Source: Defluviicoccus sp.
Lineage (GTDB): Bacteria; Pseudomonadota; Alphaproteobacteria; Rhodospirillales; Defluviicoccaceae
NCBI GenBank assembly: GCA_029624735.1
Contig: JARSSM010000011.1
Coordinates: 198,495-262,494 of the forward strand
DNA: 64,000 bases
Direction: 5' to 3'
The notes beneath the pieces are model-generated. The model saw only the letters and a program-made list of their open reading frames with translations. It had not been told where the DNA came from and ran no database searches. The translations under genes were made by a program, and so were the position numbers. Below are positions 11,145-19,645 of this stretch, piece after piece; positions within the stretch are counted from its first letter, which is position 1, and each line of letters opens with the position of its first letter.

Positions 11145-12430
11145 GCCCGCTCGATGACCTGATCGCGCGCCATCCGCTCCCGACCTGGCGGGCAGCTGCT
11201 TGGCCGGTGATGGCGCTCCTGACCGGCCTTGCCGTGTGGAGCGTCTTTGCCGAGCTCGACGAGGTTGCCGTTGCAACCGGCGAGGTGGTGCCGCAAGGGC
11301 GCGTGAAGGTGATCCAGCACCTCGAAGGCGGCATCGTCGAGAAGATCCACGTTCAGGAGGGAGCGGTGGTCGCGGCCGGCACTCCGCTCGTGCAGCTCAA
11401 CCTTGCTACCGCCGGCGTCAATCGCAACGAACTGCAGGCACGCCTTGACGGCGAATTGCTGCGCCGCGCCCGCCTCGGTGCGGAAATCTTGGGCGGGACG
11501 CTCAGCCTGCCGGAGGAGATCGCCCGGCAACGGCCCGATCTGGCCGCGGCCGAACGCGACGGTTTCGCGGCGCGGCGCAGCGAGCGCGCCTCGACCCTGG
11601 GCGTGCTCGACGATCAGATCCGCCAGCGCGTACTCGAGGTACAGGAACTTGAAGCGCGCCGGACGGCGGTTGGCAACGGCCTCGCGCTCGCGCGGCAGCG
11701 GCTCGACATGTCGGGCGCGCTCCTAAAGGATGGTCTGACGCCGCAAATGGAGCACCTCCAGCTGCAGGCGGAGGTCGAGAAGCTTGCAGGCGAACTCAAG
11801 GGCCTGACCCAGGCAGTGCCGCGCGCCCGCGCCGCCCAGACCGAGGCGGTGAAACGGCGCCAGGAGGCGGAGATCCGCTTCCGCCGCGAGGCACAAGAAC
11901 AGCTGGAAGAGACCGAGCAGTCGCTCGCCCGGCTGCGCGAGCTTCTGGCCGAGGCCACCGACCAGGATGTCCGCGCCGAAATCCGCAGTCCGATCGAGGG
12001 CATCGTCAAGCGGCTGCGCTATCACACGATCGGCGGCGTCGTCGCCCCGCGCGAGCCGATCATGGAGATCGTACCCTTGGGCGATGAGCTGGTCGTCCGG
12101 GCGCGGCTTAACCCGATCGACCGCGGCTACGTCAACGCGGGCCAGCCGGCGCTGGTCAAGATCAGCACCTATGACTTCGTGCAGTATGGCGGGCTCGCCG
12201 GGCGGGTCGCTGCTGTGGCACCGGACTCAACCACCGACAGCAACGGCCAGACCTTCTTCGAGGTGGTCGTCGAAACCGAGAAGACCGCGCTCGAAACCAA
12301 CGGTGCCAGCATGCCGATCTCCCCCGGCATGCAAGCCGTGGTCGACATTCACACCGGCCGCAAATCGGTCTGGCAGTATCTGATCAAGCCGGTCCTGAAG
12401 CTGCGCCACGAGGCATTCCGCGAGCGCTGA
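11141..12430 (+). CDS. HlyD family type I secretion periplasmic adaptor
   Basis: A 429-residue membrane-fusion protein: short cytoplasmic N-terminus, one transmembrane helix (about 18-37), then the lipoyl/beta-barrel half-motif VIQHLEGGIVEKIHVQEGAVV characteristic of HlyD/PrtE. A long coiled coil follows (about 150-270, rich in Glu/Arg/Gln), then the return beta domain (IRSPIEGIVKRLRYHTIGGVV). It bridges the ABC transporter of the preceding gene to an outer-membrane channel. The chosen ATG overlaps the upstream stop by four bases, so the two proteins are translationally coupled. Confidence 0.95.
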   Translation: MSPLDDLIARHPLPTWRAAAWPVMALLTGLAVWSVFAELDEVAVATGEVVPQGRVKVIQHLEGGIVEKIHVQEGAVVAAGTPLVQLNLATAGVNRNELQARLDGELLRRARLGAEILGGTLSLPEEIARQRPDLAAAERDGFAARRSERASTLGVLDDQIRQRVLEVQELEARRTAVGNGLALARQRLDMSGALLKDGLTPQMEHLQLQAEVEKLAGELKGLTQAVPRARAAQTEAVKRRQEAEIRFRREAQEQLEETEQSLARLRELLAEATDQDVRAEIRSPIEGIVKRLRYHTIGGVVAPREPIMEIVPLGDELVVRARLNPIDRGYVNAGQPALVKISTYDFVQYGGLAGRVAAVAPDSTTDSNGQTFFEVVVETEKTALETNGASMPISPGMQAVVDIHTGRKSVWQYLIKPVLKLRHEAFRER

Positions 12431-12455
12431 TGCGCCTCAAGCCCGCAGCCCGTCC

Positions 12456-13289
12456 TTAAGGCACCGGATCGTCGAGACGAATTTCCATCCCCTCGCGGGC
12501 CACGAACGCGCCGCTCCAGAGCTGAGAGGCCTCGACACCGACGGCATCCATGAAGGTGTCGTCGTGATCGGCTTCATGATGGAAGATGGCAAGCCGCTTG
12601 GCGCCGGCCATGCGACAGAGCCGCACCCCTTCGTTCCAGGTCGAATGGCCCCAGCCGACGTGAGCGGGGAACTCCTCCTCGGTGTAGGTGCTGTCGTAGA
12701 TGACGAGATCGGCGCCTGCCAACAGGCCTAAGATCTTTTCATCTGGATGGCCGGGGATGTGCTCGGTGTCGGTAATGTAGCAGGCCGCCCTGCCAGCGTG
12801 CTCAATGCGGTAGCCGGTCGCGCCATTCGGATGGTTGAGCGGCGCCGTCCGCACGTGAACATCCGGGTACAGCACGAACGCATCGCCGGCATCGAAGTCC
12901 TGCCACTCGACGATCGCCTTCATCGCATCGAGCGGTACCGGAAACACCGGCTCCTGCATCTGCCGCGCCAGCACGCTCTCGACCCCTCCGTAGTTCTTGA
13001 GGTTGCCGGCAAGCACGCTCAAGCGCCGCTTCGGATCGTAGGCGGGGCGAAAGAACGGAAAGCCATTGATGTGGTCCCAGTGCGTGTGGCTGAGCAAAAG
13101 ATGGATCGCCCGCACATCGTTCTCGACCAGTTCCTTGCCGAGCATGCGGATGCCGGTGCCGGCGTCGAGGATGAAACGGTGATCGCCCGCTTTCACCTCG
13201 ATACAGCTCGTGTTGCCGCCATAAGCGACATGGCCGACCGAGCAACAGGCGATGCTTCCCCGCACGCCCCAAAACTTGACACTGAACAT
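12456..13289 (-). CDS. MBL-fold metallo-hydrolase
   Basis: A 277-residue metallo-beta-lactamase-fold protein with the metal-binding HTHWDH motif at residues 68-73, preceded by LDAGTGIRMLG. Further metal ligands are plausible in YITDTEH and YDSTYTEEEF. The N-terminus MFSVKFWGVRGSIACC and YGGNTSCIEV resemble RNase Z-like/cyclic phosphodiesterase-like branches of the fold, but the substrate cannot be named. It has no signal peptide. It is convergent with the type I secretion genes and lies downstream, on the same strand, of the SAM hydrolase gene. Confidence 0.85.
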   Translation of the reverse strand: MFSVKFWGVRGSIACCSVGHVAYGGNTSCIEVKAGDHRFILDAGTGIRMLGKELVENDVRAIHLLLSHTHWDHINGFPFFRPAYDPKRRLSVLAGNLKNYGGVESVLARQMQEPVFPVPLDAMKAIVEWQDFDAGDAFVLYPDVHVRTAPLNHPNGATGYRIEHAGRAACYITDTEHIPGHPDEKILGLLAGADLVIYDSTYTEEEFPAHVGWGHSTWNEGVRLCRMAGAKRLAIFHHEADHDDTFMDAVGVEASQLWSGAFVAREGMEIRLDDPVP

Positions 13290-13407
13290 GGTCGCTACCG
13301 AACCATTGGCGGCACTGCTTCAGTCCTTCGCGTGGGCGTCGCCACCTTGATTGAACGCGCTCCTAAACTCAATAAACGTTCGCGGTACGGTCGAAGTGTG
13401 ATCCGCG

Positions 13408-14136
13408 TCACACAGCGAGTTCGATCGGCGATCCGGCGGCAAGCGCAAGCAGGCGCGCAGCACTCCCCTGATTGACGGCGATCTCAAGCAGGCCATTGGC
13501 ATTCTCGTACCAGAATGGGGCGCCAAGCGGAACATCGGCGAAGGTGCGCGCCCAGCCGAGCCTGCGCTGTTGGACGATAACCTTCGTGCGCCGGTCGATG
13601 CCACGCGCGCGCAAGCCGCTCATCGCGTTGCCGAACCCGTCGATATAGATAATTTCGCTGAGATCGTCGGGCCAGTCGGGCCGGCGCACGGGCGCGGCGA
13701 TCCCCTGCCCTCCCGGTGGCGCAGCGCCGCTGGCCAGTCGGGCAGCAACGCCTGCAAACCAGTCGCGGCCATGAAACGTCGCCGGCATCGGCTCCACGGG
13801 CACCTGCAGCGGCCACCATTGCGCCCGGCCGGCACGGCGGACAATGACCTCGAATAGACCGTTGTCCGGCCCGACGTACCAGCGGCCGTCCGCCCGCAGG
13901 ACGCCCGCACCGCGCGCCGTGCCAACGCCGGGATCGACCACACACAAGAACACGCTGCCGCGCGGAAATTCCGACGCATAGGCAGCGAGCAGATACGCGG
14001 CTGCGCGCGGATGATACGTTGGCGCGTCGGAAATGAGCGCAATGACATCGACATCAGGCGCAGCGCGGCGCAGGACGGCCGTGACCTGGGCAACGTAAGG
14101 ACCGCGGTGGCCGTAATCGGTGAAAAGGAGGATGAT
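13408..14136 (-). CDS. SAM hydroxide adenosyltransferase (DUF62 family), no standard start codon
   Basis: The reading frame encodes a complete DUF62 protein of about 242 residues: an N-terminus IILLFTDYGHRGPYVAQVTAVL, a central VFLCVVDPGVGTARG and WYVGPDNGLF, and a C-terminal beta domain with IIYIDGFGNAMSG. Family members hydrolyse S-adenosylmethionine to adenosine and methionine, and the fold is shared with fluorinase. An in-frame TGA at 14140-14142 lies two codons before IILLF, and no ATG, GTG or TTG occurs until a GTG at 13951-13953, which would delete about 61 conserved residues. A strong purine-rich ribosome-binding site lies about seven bases before ATC codons at 14134-14136 and 14131-14133. 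The gene either uses an AUC start or has lost its start by mutation. Confidence 0.75.
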   Translation of the reverse strand: MILLFTDYGHRGPYVAQVTAVLRRAAPDVDVIALISDAPTYHPRAAAYLLAAYASEFPRGSVFLCVVDPGVGTARGAGVLRADGRWYVGPDNGLFEVIVRRAGRAQWWPLQVPVEPMPATFHGRDWFAGVAARLASGAAPPGGQGIAAPVRRPDWPDDLSEIIYIDGFGNAMSGLRARGIDRRTKVIVQQRRLGWARTFADVPLGAPFWYENANGLLEIAVNQGSAARLLALAAGSPIELAV

Positions 14137-14843
14137 GTCTCAGCCCTCCCCCTGCCTCGCTGTGTAAGGAAACGCGCGAAAGACGGGATTGCCGATGATG
14201 ATTGGCTGGCAGCCGTACCCTTCGTAGGAAAGCCTTTTTTTCTCCGCATTGGCATTGGCGGCGCAGCACAGGCGCGCTCGCTCCGCCGTCGGGGGAAGCA
14301 AGTCGGTAGCTGCGCCGGTGGCCAGCGGGCGCACGACGAAAGAAACGCCACCTAAAGGGGCAGACGACAGAGCCCGCTCCCCTGATGTGCGTATTGGGCG
14401 CCATTCAATGCCGGTGCGGATTTCTTGCATTTGTAACTGCGCGTCGCGCCGCTTTCTTGCTTGTGGTTTGAAGCAAATCCGTTGTCGCTTTTCCAGAAAA
14501 ATGATAAGGCTGTTGTCCGGGTGTCGTTCGCAGACGTCGGGTAACCGGCGAGCGGGGCTCATATAAGAAAAGCGAAACATCGGCCGACGCGACGGTCTCA
14601 ACCGTGAGCGGTGCGCGTTGCTCGTAGGGATGGCGAAACGTTTCAGTTGACTGGACACAGCGAGCCGTCACGTGAGAGGTCGCGCGTGCTTGCCCGAGAT
14701 TCTGAACGTTCGACAGCCGCGCCGACGCCCCAATGACAAGAAGTATCGCAGACATAAGCATTGATGAAGGGCACAAACATCCGGAAACGCCAAAACTTAG
14801 CGCTTTGCACGGGTAAGCCCGCGAGAAAAAAGGGAGACGCGTC
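14137..14843. other. Gene-free stretch upstream of the symporter gene
   Basis: About 700 bases without a supportable gene. Open frames on both strands have atypical composition and no recognisable domain. The part from about 14440 to 14580 and the last 100 bases are noticeably AT-richer than the coding DNA around them, fitting a regulatory region for the symporter gene. No tRNA, sigma-54 box or terminator was found. Confidence 0.4.
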
Positions 14844-16805
14844 GTGAGTCCAAAAGTCGTATGGCTGTTTGTTCTTGTCGGTTTGTACTGGTCTTATTGT
14901 ATCTATTGGGGCATTCGCGGCGCCCGAATGGCACGGACGGCAAGCGATTACTTTATTGCAGGCCGCCGCCTGTCGCTCTGGGTCTTCGTGCTTGCCGCAA
15001 CGGCAACATCGTTTTCGGGTTGGACTTTCATGGGCCATCCCGGCCTCGTTTATCGTGACGGATTCCAGTACGCGTACGCCTCTTTCTACACGATCACCAT
15101 CCCCTTCACCGGCGTGATGTTTCTGAAGAGACAGTGGATGATCGGCAAGCGCTTCGGTTACGTGACGCCGGGCGAGATGCTCTCCGACTACTTCCAGGGC
15201 GAGGGGATCCGTTTCCTCACCGTTATCGTCGCTCTTCTCTATTCGATCCCGTATCTCGGCGTGCAGCTTGGCGCGTCGGGCTTCCTGTTCAACGTGCTGA
15301 CCGATGGCCTGGTCGGCGAGGCCTTCGGCATGTGGATCCTGTCGCTGGTCGTTCTGATCTACGTGGCCTCGGGCGGCCTGCGCGCGGTCGCGTACGTTGA
15401 TACGGCCCAGTGCATCCTGCTCGCGCTCGGCATCGTCATCGTCGGCATCATCGCCCTTAACGCGGTGGGCGGCTGGGGCGCTCTCAATGACGCCATGGCC
15501 GCACTCGGCAAGCAACCGACGCTGGGCAAGTGGAAGGCGACGCCCGACGGTTACAACGCCTACCTGGCAGTCCCGGGCGTGATCCAGTGGACCGCGGGCC
15601 TCGGCAAGGAGACGCCGGTCGGCGGGCTTTGGACCGGCATTATGATCCTGACCTACATGTTCGCGCTGATGGGCATCCAGTCGGCGCCGGCATTCTCGAT
15701 GTGGTCGTTCGCCAACACCAACCCGGCGCCGTTCGCGCCGCAGCAGGTGTGGGGCTCGTCGTTCATGATCGGCCTGATCTTGTTCTTCTTCACCGCCTTC
15801 CAGGGCATGGCCGGCCATTTCCTCGGCGCCAATCCTGAAGTCACGCGGGCTGGCCTCGCGGTCGGAAATGTTATCTCCGATGCGGTCAACAAGAACCCGG
15901 ACTCGCTGGTTCCCTACTACTTCAACCTGATGGCGGACGCCGCACCGTGGCTGATCGGCTTCCTCGCGGTGTGCGCCCTGGCCGCCATGCAGTCAACCGG
16001 TGCCGCTTACATGTCGACCGCCGGCGGCATCCTGACGCGCGACCTCTACAAGCGCTACCTCAACCCGACTGCAACGCACACCACGCAGAAGCTGTTCGGC
16101 CGGATGGGCGTTGCTTTCATCGTCATCAGCGCGCTGCTGGTGGCAACCTATTCCAAGGACGCGTTGGTTCTCCTGGGCGGGTTGGCCGTCGCATTCGGCT
16201 TCCAGATGTGGGTGCCTCTGGCGGCGATCTGCTATTTCCCCTGGATCACCCGCCAGGGTGCGACCTGGGGCTTGGCCGCCGGTCTGATCGCGGTGATTAT
16301 GACCGACAGCTTCGGCCAGACGATCGGCAGCATGTTCGGCGGCCTGCCATTCGGCCGCTGGCCGTGGACGATCCATTCCGCCGGCTGGGGCATCCTCTTC
16401 AACGTCGCCGTCTGCGTCGTAGTGTCGATGATGACCCAGAACGATCATCAGCTGGCGCATCGCATGAAGTTCCACAACTTCCTGCGCGAGCACGCCACCC
16501 TGACGGCAAACAAGAAGTCGCTGGTCCCGCTCGCCTGGGGTGTCACTCTTGCCTGGTTCTTCTTCGGCATTGGACCGGGCTGCGTCGTCGGCAACTGGAT
16601 CTTTGGCGCACCCGATGCCGGCCGGGAGGGCTGGACCTTCGGCATCCCATCGATCTGGGCGTGGCAGATCCTGTTCTGGATGCTAGGCGTCGCCATGATG
16701 TGGTTCCTCGCCTACTACATGGAAATGTCGACGGTGCCCTCAAAGGAAGTCGAGGCGCTGATCGAAGATGTCGGGGATACCTCGCTGGAAAAGCCAGGCG
16801 TTTAA
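14844..16805 (+). CDS. Sodium:solute symporter family protein
   Basis: A 653-residue inner-membrane protein with about 13 hydrophobic helices of the SSS family, which couples solute uptake to a sodium gradient. Typical elements are the N-terminal SDYFIAGRRLSLWVFVLAA, SGWTFMGHPGLVY, and YVASGGLRAVAYVDTAQ in the middle. The substrate (acetate-, proline- or other organic-acid-like) cannot be read from sequence. The GTG start has a strong AAAGGGAGA ribosome-binding site at 14827-14835. A textbook terminator directly follows, so the genes after it are probably expressed separately. Confidence 0.92.
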   Translation: MSPKVVWLFVLVGLYWSYCIYWGIRGARMARTASDYFIAGRRLSLWVFVLAATATSFSGWTFMGHPGLVYRDGFQYAYASFYTITIPFTGVMFLKRQWMIGKRFGYVTPGEMLSDYFQGEGIRFLTVIVALLYSIPYLGVQLGASGFLFNVLTDGLVGEAFGMWILSLVVLIYVASGGLRAVAYVDTAQCILLALGIVIVGIIALNAVGGWGALNDAMAALGKQPTLGKWKATPDGYNAYLAVPGVIQWTAGLGKETPVGGLWTGIMILTYMFALMGIQSAPAFSMWSFANTNPAPFAPQQVWGSSFMIGLILFFFTAFQGMAGHFLGANPEVTRAGLAVGNVISDAVNKNPDSLVPYYFNLMADAAPWLIGFLAVCALAAMQSTGAAYMSTAGGILTRDLYKRYLNPTATHTTQKLFGRMGVAFIVISALLVATYSKDALVLLGGLAVAFGFQMWVPLAAICYFPWITRQGATWGLAAGLIAVIMTDSFGQTIGSMFGGLPFGRWPWTIHSAGWGILFNVAVCVVVSMMTQNDHQLAHRMKFHNFLREHATLTANKKSLVPLAWGVTLAWFFFGIGPGCVVGNWIFGAPDAGREGWTFGIPSIWAWQILFWMLGVAMMWFLAYYMEMSTVPSKEVEALIEDVGDTSLEKPGV

Positions 16806-16826
16806 CGAGCTGTCGACAGCACGTGC

Positions 16827-16856
16827 GGGGGAGGGGACAGCCCCTCCCCCTTTTTG
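16827..16856 (+). terminator. Rho-independent terminator after the symporter gene
   Basis: A perfect ten-base-pair stem, GGGGGAGGGG (16827-16836) with CCCCTCCCCC (16841-16850), closes an ACAG loop and is followed at once by TTTTTG. It lies 21 bases after the stop codon. Confidence 0.93.
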
Positions 16857-16901
16857 TTGCCTTGAACTGCTCAACAGCTGTAACGGACGGCCAGTAGGGC
16901 G

Positions 16902-17168
16902 GTGATCCCGAACGCGGACATGCAGAACCTGATCGCAAATCCCTGGGTTTGGACGATCGCGCTGGGCGGGCTGTTGTTCTACCCGACCCGGCAGTTGCTG
17001 TGGGTGATGTCGGTCCGCCGCCTCGAGCGCCAGCTTGGCAAGCCATCGAGCGAGGAGGAGCGAGGTGCGCTCAAGCGCCGGACGGCCGTCACCGCAGCTT
17101 TGCTGTGCTTTGTCTTTTCCGTCGCTTACGTCAACGTCGTCATGGCGCCGCTGTTCGCCCAGCCATGA
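16902..17168 (+). CDS. Small two-helix membrane protein, unrecognised
   Basis: Up to 88 residues with two hydrophobic segments (about 15-35 and 62-85) joined by a charged loop SVRRLERQLGKPSSEEERG. The start is either GTG 16902 or ATG 16920 (MQNLIANPWVWTI); the spacing of the ribosome-binding site does not decide. No family was recognised. Its stop overlaps the ATG of the following TPR gene (ATGA at 17165), so the two are coupled and may act together at the inner membrane. Confidence 0.65.
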   Translation: MIPNADMQNLIANPWVWTIALGGLLFYPTRQLLWVMSVRRLERQLGKPSSEEERGALKRRTAVTAALLCFVFSVAYVNVVMAPLFAQP

Positions 17169-17788
17169 ATGCACGCGCCTTGAGCCCGGCGGTTATTCGC
17201 CGCTTCATCATCCTCATGGTGGTGGCAACCTTCGTGATGTTCACCGCCTGGGCCGTCGTCCGCGAGTATCTGGAGGCCCCGCCAGGCGACTACGAAACCC
17301 GCCAGGGTGACATCTTGTTGACCGACAGGAAATATGACGAGGCGATCGCGAAGTTCGCGCAAGCGCTCGAACGCTCCCCCAACCACCGCGGCGCCATGAT
17401 GGGCCGCGCCATTACCCTGCTGCAAGCCGGGCGCCACGACGAAGCCGAGGCGGAGTTCAGCCACCTGATCGCGTTCCTGACCGAGACCGTCGAGCCCGAC
17501 GACGCGACCGGCATCGGCGTGCTGGCGGCGGCTTATGCAAACCGCGGCATTCTTTATGACCGCGAGGGGCGGTTCGAAGCGGCGCTTGCCGACTATCAGC
17601 AGGCGCTCAGGATCGATCCCGGCGCCGTGGCGGGTCCCGGTCTCATGCACAAGGTCCTGCTGCACGCGCGTCCGTCAACCGTCGCCGACCGCGCCCGCTA
17701 CCTGCAGGAACAGCTGGCGCTTCCCGAAGACCAACGCGTGCTGCACATCCCGGAGATCGACGCCAGGCAGCGCATGCACAAGCCGTAA
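17165..17788 (+). CDS. Membrane-anchored tetratricopeptide-repeat protein
   Basis: A 207-residue protein with one N-terminal transmembrane helix (about 11-32, FIILMVVATFVMFTAWAVV). It is followed by TPR units: DILLTDRKYDEAIAKFAQALERSPNH, then GAMMGRAITLLQAGRHDEAEAEF, then a later pair around NRGILYDREGRFEAALADYQQALRIDPGA. Such proteins are scaffolds; no partner is identifiable beyond the coupled small membrane protein upstream. The start is fixed by the four-base overlap with that gene. Probably periplasmic in orientation, which is inference. Confidence 0.8.
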   Translation: MNARALSPAVIRRFIILMVVATFVMFTAWAVVREYLEAPPGDYETRQGDILLTDRKYDEAIAKFAQALERSPNHRGAMMGRAITLLQAGRHDEAEAEFSHLIAFLTETVEPDDATGIGVLAAAYANRGILYDREGRFEAALADYQQALRIDPGAVAGPGLMHKVLLHARPSTVADRARYLQEQLALPEDQRVLHIPEIDARQRMHKP

Positions 17789-17801
17789 TATCGCGGGGAT
17801 C

Positions 17802-18002
17802 TTAGAAGCGGGTGACCTGCAGCACGTCTTGCAGCAGCACCATAACGAAAAAAACAGCAGCGATACAGCCGAACAGCAGGCGGACGAAATCCGTTCTCCC
17901 TTCCGCGTCCCGGTAGCGGATACCGTGCCACGCGATGAAGCCGGTCACGACCAGAAACACGAGATCGACCAGTGACTCGGCCCTGCCAGCGAAATCGAAC
18001 AC
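17802..18002 (-). CDS. Small putative membrane protein
   Basis: A 66-residue product with two hydrophobic segments (about 11-26 and 41-60) around a charged loop RYRDAEGRTDFVR. No family was recognised. It lies nine bases downstream of the next minus-strand gene and shares its strand with two further unrecognised genes, which argues for a real short operon. Confidence 0.55.
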   Translation of the reverse strand: MFDFAGRAESLVDLVFLVVTGFIAWHGIRYRDAEGRTDFVRLLFGCIAAVFFVMVLLQDVLQVTRF

Positions 18003-18011
18003 CGCCCGCTC

Positions 18012-18536
18012 CTACCGGCTCTCGTGCGCGGCCGGAGGAATCTCAGCACCGCCGTCAATGGTCGTCGCCGGTGCGGGCTTGCGGAACTCCTCTCGGTCGA
18101 AGTAGGGCGGCAGACGCGACATCGGCGATCGCACGCCCAGGTCGGCGATGATCACGCTCGCGATCAGGCAGAAGACAAGGATGCTGACGAGGCCGATGAA
18201 GCACTGGACGCCTTTCGGCACCGATGTGCGATAGCCGTGATCGTAACGGTGGTAGGCGAGGTCGTTCGGATCAAGGCGGCCACCGTCGGCGCGCGCCAGG
18301 ATCAGGCGGGCGTAGTGCCGCGCCCACGGGGGGACTTCGCACTCCATCATGTATCGGCGGAACAGGCGGTCCACCAGCGGGGGCGGCAGATCCTTGCCGA
18401 ACCATTCGTGGTAGGCGAGCTGCAGGAACTGGAACTCCCCGACATCCAAGAGGTTGGCGGCCGAGACCATGATCATCCGGTCGGCCATCTCAAGCTCTTC
18501 CCGATCCGGCTGCAGCAGCGCACGAAACAAATTCAT
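18012..18536 (-). CDS. Hypothetical membrane protein
   Basis: A 174-residue protein from an ATG at 18534-18536 (MNLFRALLQPDREELEMADR). A longer in-frame start exists but would add a Cys/Pro-rich tail unlike normal coding sequence. About 110 soluble residues with conserved-looking patches (VGEFQFLQLAYHEWFG, DPNDLAYHRYDHGYRTSV) precede one transmembrane helix (about 118-138), then an 35-residue Pro-rich tail. No domain family was recognised. It sits between a lipoprotein gene and a small membrane-protein gene on the same strand, suggesting an envelope role. Confidence 0.65.
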   Translation of the reverse strand: MNLFRALLQPDREELEMADRMIMVSAANLLDVGEFQFLQLAYHEWFGKDLPPPLVDRLFRRYMMECEVPPWARHYARLILARADGGRLDPNDLAYHRYDHGYRTSVPKGVQCFIGLVSILVFCLIASVIIADLGVRSPMSRLPPYFDREEFRKPAPATTIDGGAEIPPAAHESR

Positions 18537-18610
18537 CGGACCACACCCACAAGCGCACCAGAACGGCGCCCCGCGAACGCGCGCATGCGGGGACACGCCC
18601 GCCCGCAGCA

Positions 18611-19030
18611 TTAGTTCAATTTCTTGAGCTCCAGTTTCAAGACAACCGCGTTATCGTTGCGTTCGAACTCCCGGATCACGGCAACGTAATTGACAGGCTG
18701 GCCGGCCTGCAGCTTGTCGACCGCCGACACCGGGATCTGGAAGGTCACATCGGCCGCTTCCTGCCCGTGGCCCGGCTGGTCCATGTCAACGAACAGGTAA
18801 GCCTCCTCAATGTAGTCGTCCCCGCGCTGGCGTGAGACCTCGGCGACGCGGCCGCTCCAGTTGATCGTCTGCCCCTTAATGGTCTGGAAATAGGCCGCGA
18901 ACGCCTGGGCGTCCTTGCCCATCGCCTCGCGAACCGGCGCGAACGGCAGATCGGCCTTTTTCTCCCCGCCGTCACAGGCCACCAGCCAAGGTGCCGCAAC
19001 CAGCATTATCGTCAAGGCGACTTGGCGCAT
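18611..19030 (-). CDS. Putative lipoprotein
   Basis: A 139-residue product starting at 19030 with a classic lipoprotein signal, MRQVALTIMLVAAPWLVAC, the lipobox ending in Cys19. The mature part is small and soluble (INWSGRVAEVSRQRGDDYIEEAYLFVDM) with a pattern reminiscent of small OB-fold-like periplasmic proteins, but no family is confidently identified. It is the first gene of a three-gene minus-strand group. Upstream in-frame starts are possible but would bury the signal peptide. Confidence 0.7.
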   Translation of the reverse strand: MRQVALTIMLVAAPWLVACDGGEKKADLPFAPVREAMGKDAQAFAAYFQTIKGQTINWSGRVAEVSRQRGDDYIEEAYLFVDMDQPGHGQEAADVTFQIPVSAVDKLQAGQPVNYVAVIREFERNDNAVVLKLELKKLN

Positions 19031-19645
19031 GCCTCCCTCACTGATCCCTCGCAGAACCGTGCGTGCTCCGCCGGTGCCACCGCACACCGATGATCACCGA
19101 TCGGCGCCAATGAGCACGCTCCTGCTCGCCCTCCTCGCTCGCAAGAGAACAAGCCTAACCCACGTTGGAGCGCGATGGAAGGCTCCCCGGTCGCCTGTCC
19201 ATCGCACGTTCGGGCATGGCAATCAGAACTCGCCGCGCACGCAACGATCGATCGGTGAAGAACGGACCCGCCTAGCCGGCGCGGGAAACGAACATATAGC
19301 CGGCGCCGCGGCCGGTGAGGATCGCCTGCCGATTGGACGGGTCCGCCTCGATCTTGCGGCGCAGGCGGGTGATGCGGATGTCGAGCGAGCGATCAAGCGG
19401 GTCCCAGCACAAATGAACAGGCTGCAAGCCTGGATATAGGGGAATTCCCCCAGACCGAAAACGCCGCTCGTGCTGAGAGATGAGAGCCGCCGCCTCTGGC
19501 GGTTGACCAACGGCAGAGTGGCGGCGGGGTAATGCGTTGTTAAGCCCGCTTGTGCGACAACAGACCGGCGATGCGGCCACAGGCGGCGTTTCAGTCGGCC
19601 TCCGGCGGTGCTCGCAACAGAAAACCTGGATCGGGCAACGCGATC
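19031..19645. other. Intergenic stretch containing a regulator remnant
   Basis: About 615 bases without an intact gene. The only coding signal is the degraded response-regulator C-terminus at 19272-19403 described separately. The rest shows no promoter, terminator or RNA that I can support. Confidence 0.45.
19272..19403 (-). pseudogene. Remnant of an OmpR-family response regulator (C-terminal end only)
   Basis: The last 43 residues of this minus-strand frame (DPLDRSLDIRITRLRRKIEADPS... then ILTGRGAGYMFVSRAG) are the recognition helix and wing of an OmpR/PhoB-type DNA-binding domain. Upstream of this segment the frame shows no receiver domain and no rest of the winged helix in any frame. The gene is therefore truncated, apparently by deletion. 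The sensor kinase partner is also absent. Confidence 0.7.

Noticed and set aside
14440..14580. Possible tRNA-like T-loop sequence near GGTTTGAAGCAAATCC
   Set aside because: No matching acceptor stem, D-arm or anticodon arm could be drawn.
14140..14658. 172-residue minus-strand frame directly upstream of the SAM hydrolase, in the same frame and ending at the TGA before it
   Set aside because: Considered as an N-terminal extension separated by a stop mutation, but DUF62 proteins do not have such an extension and the sequence is basic and unrecognised.
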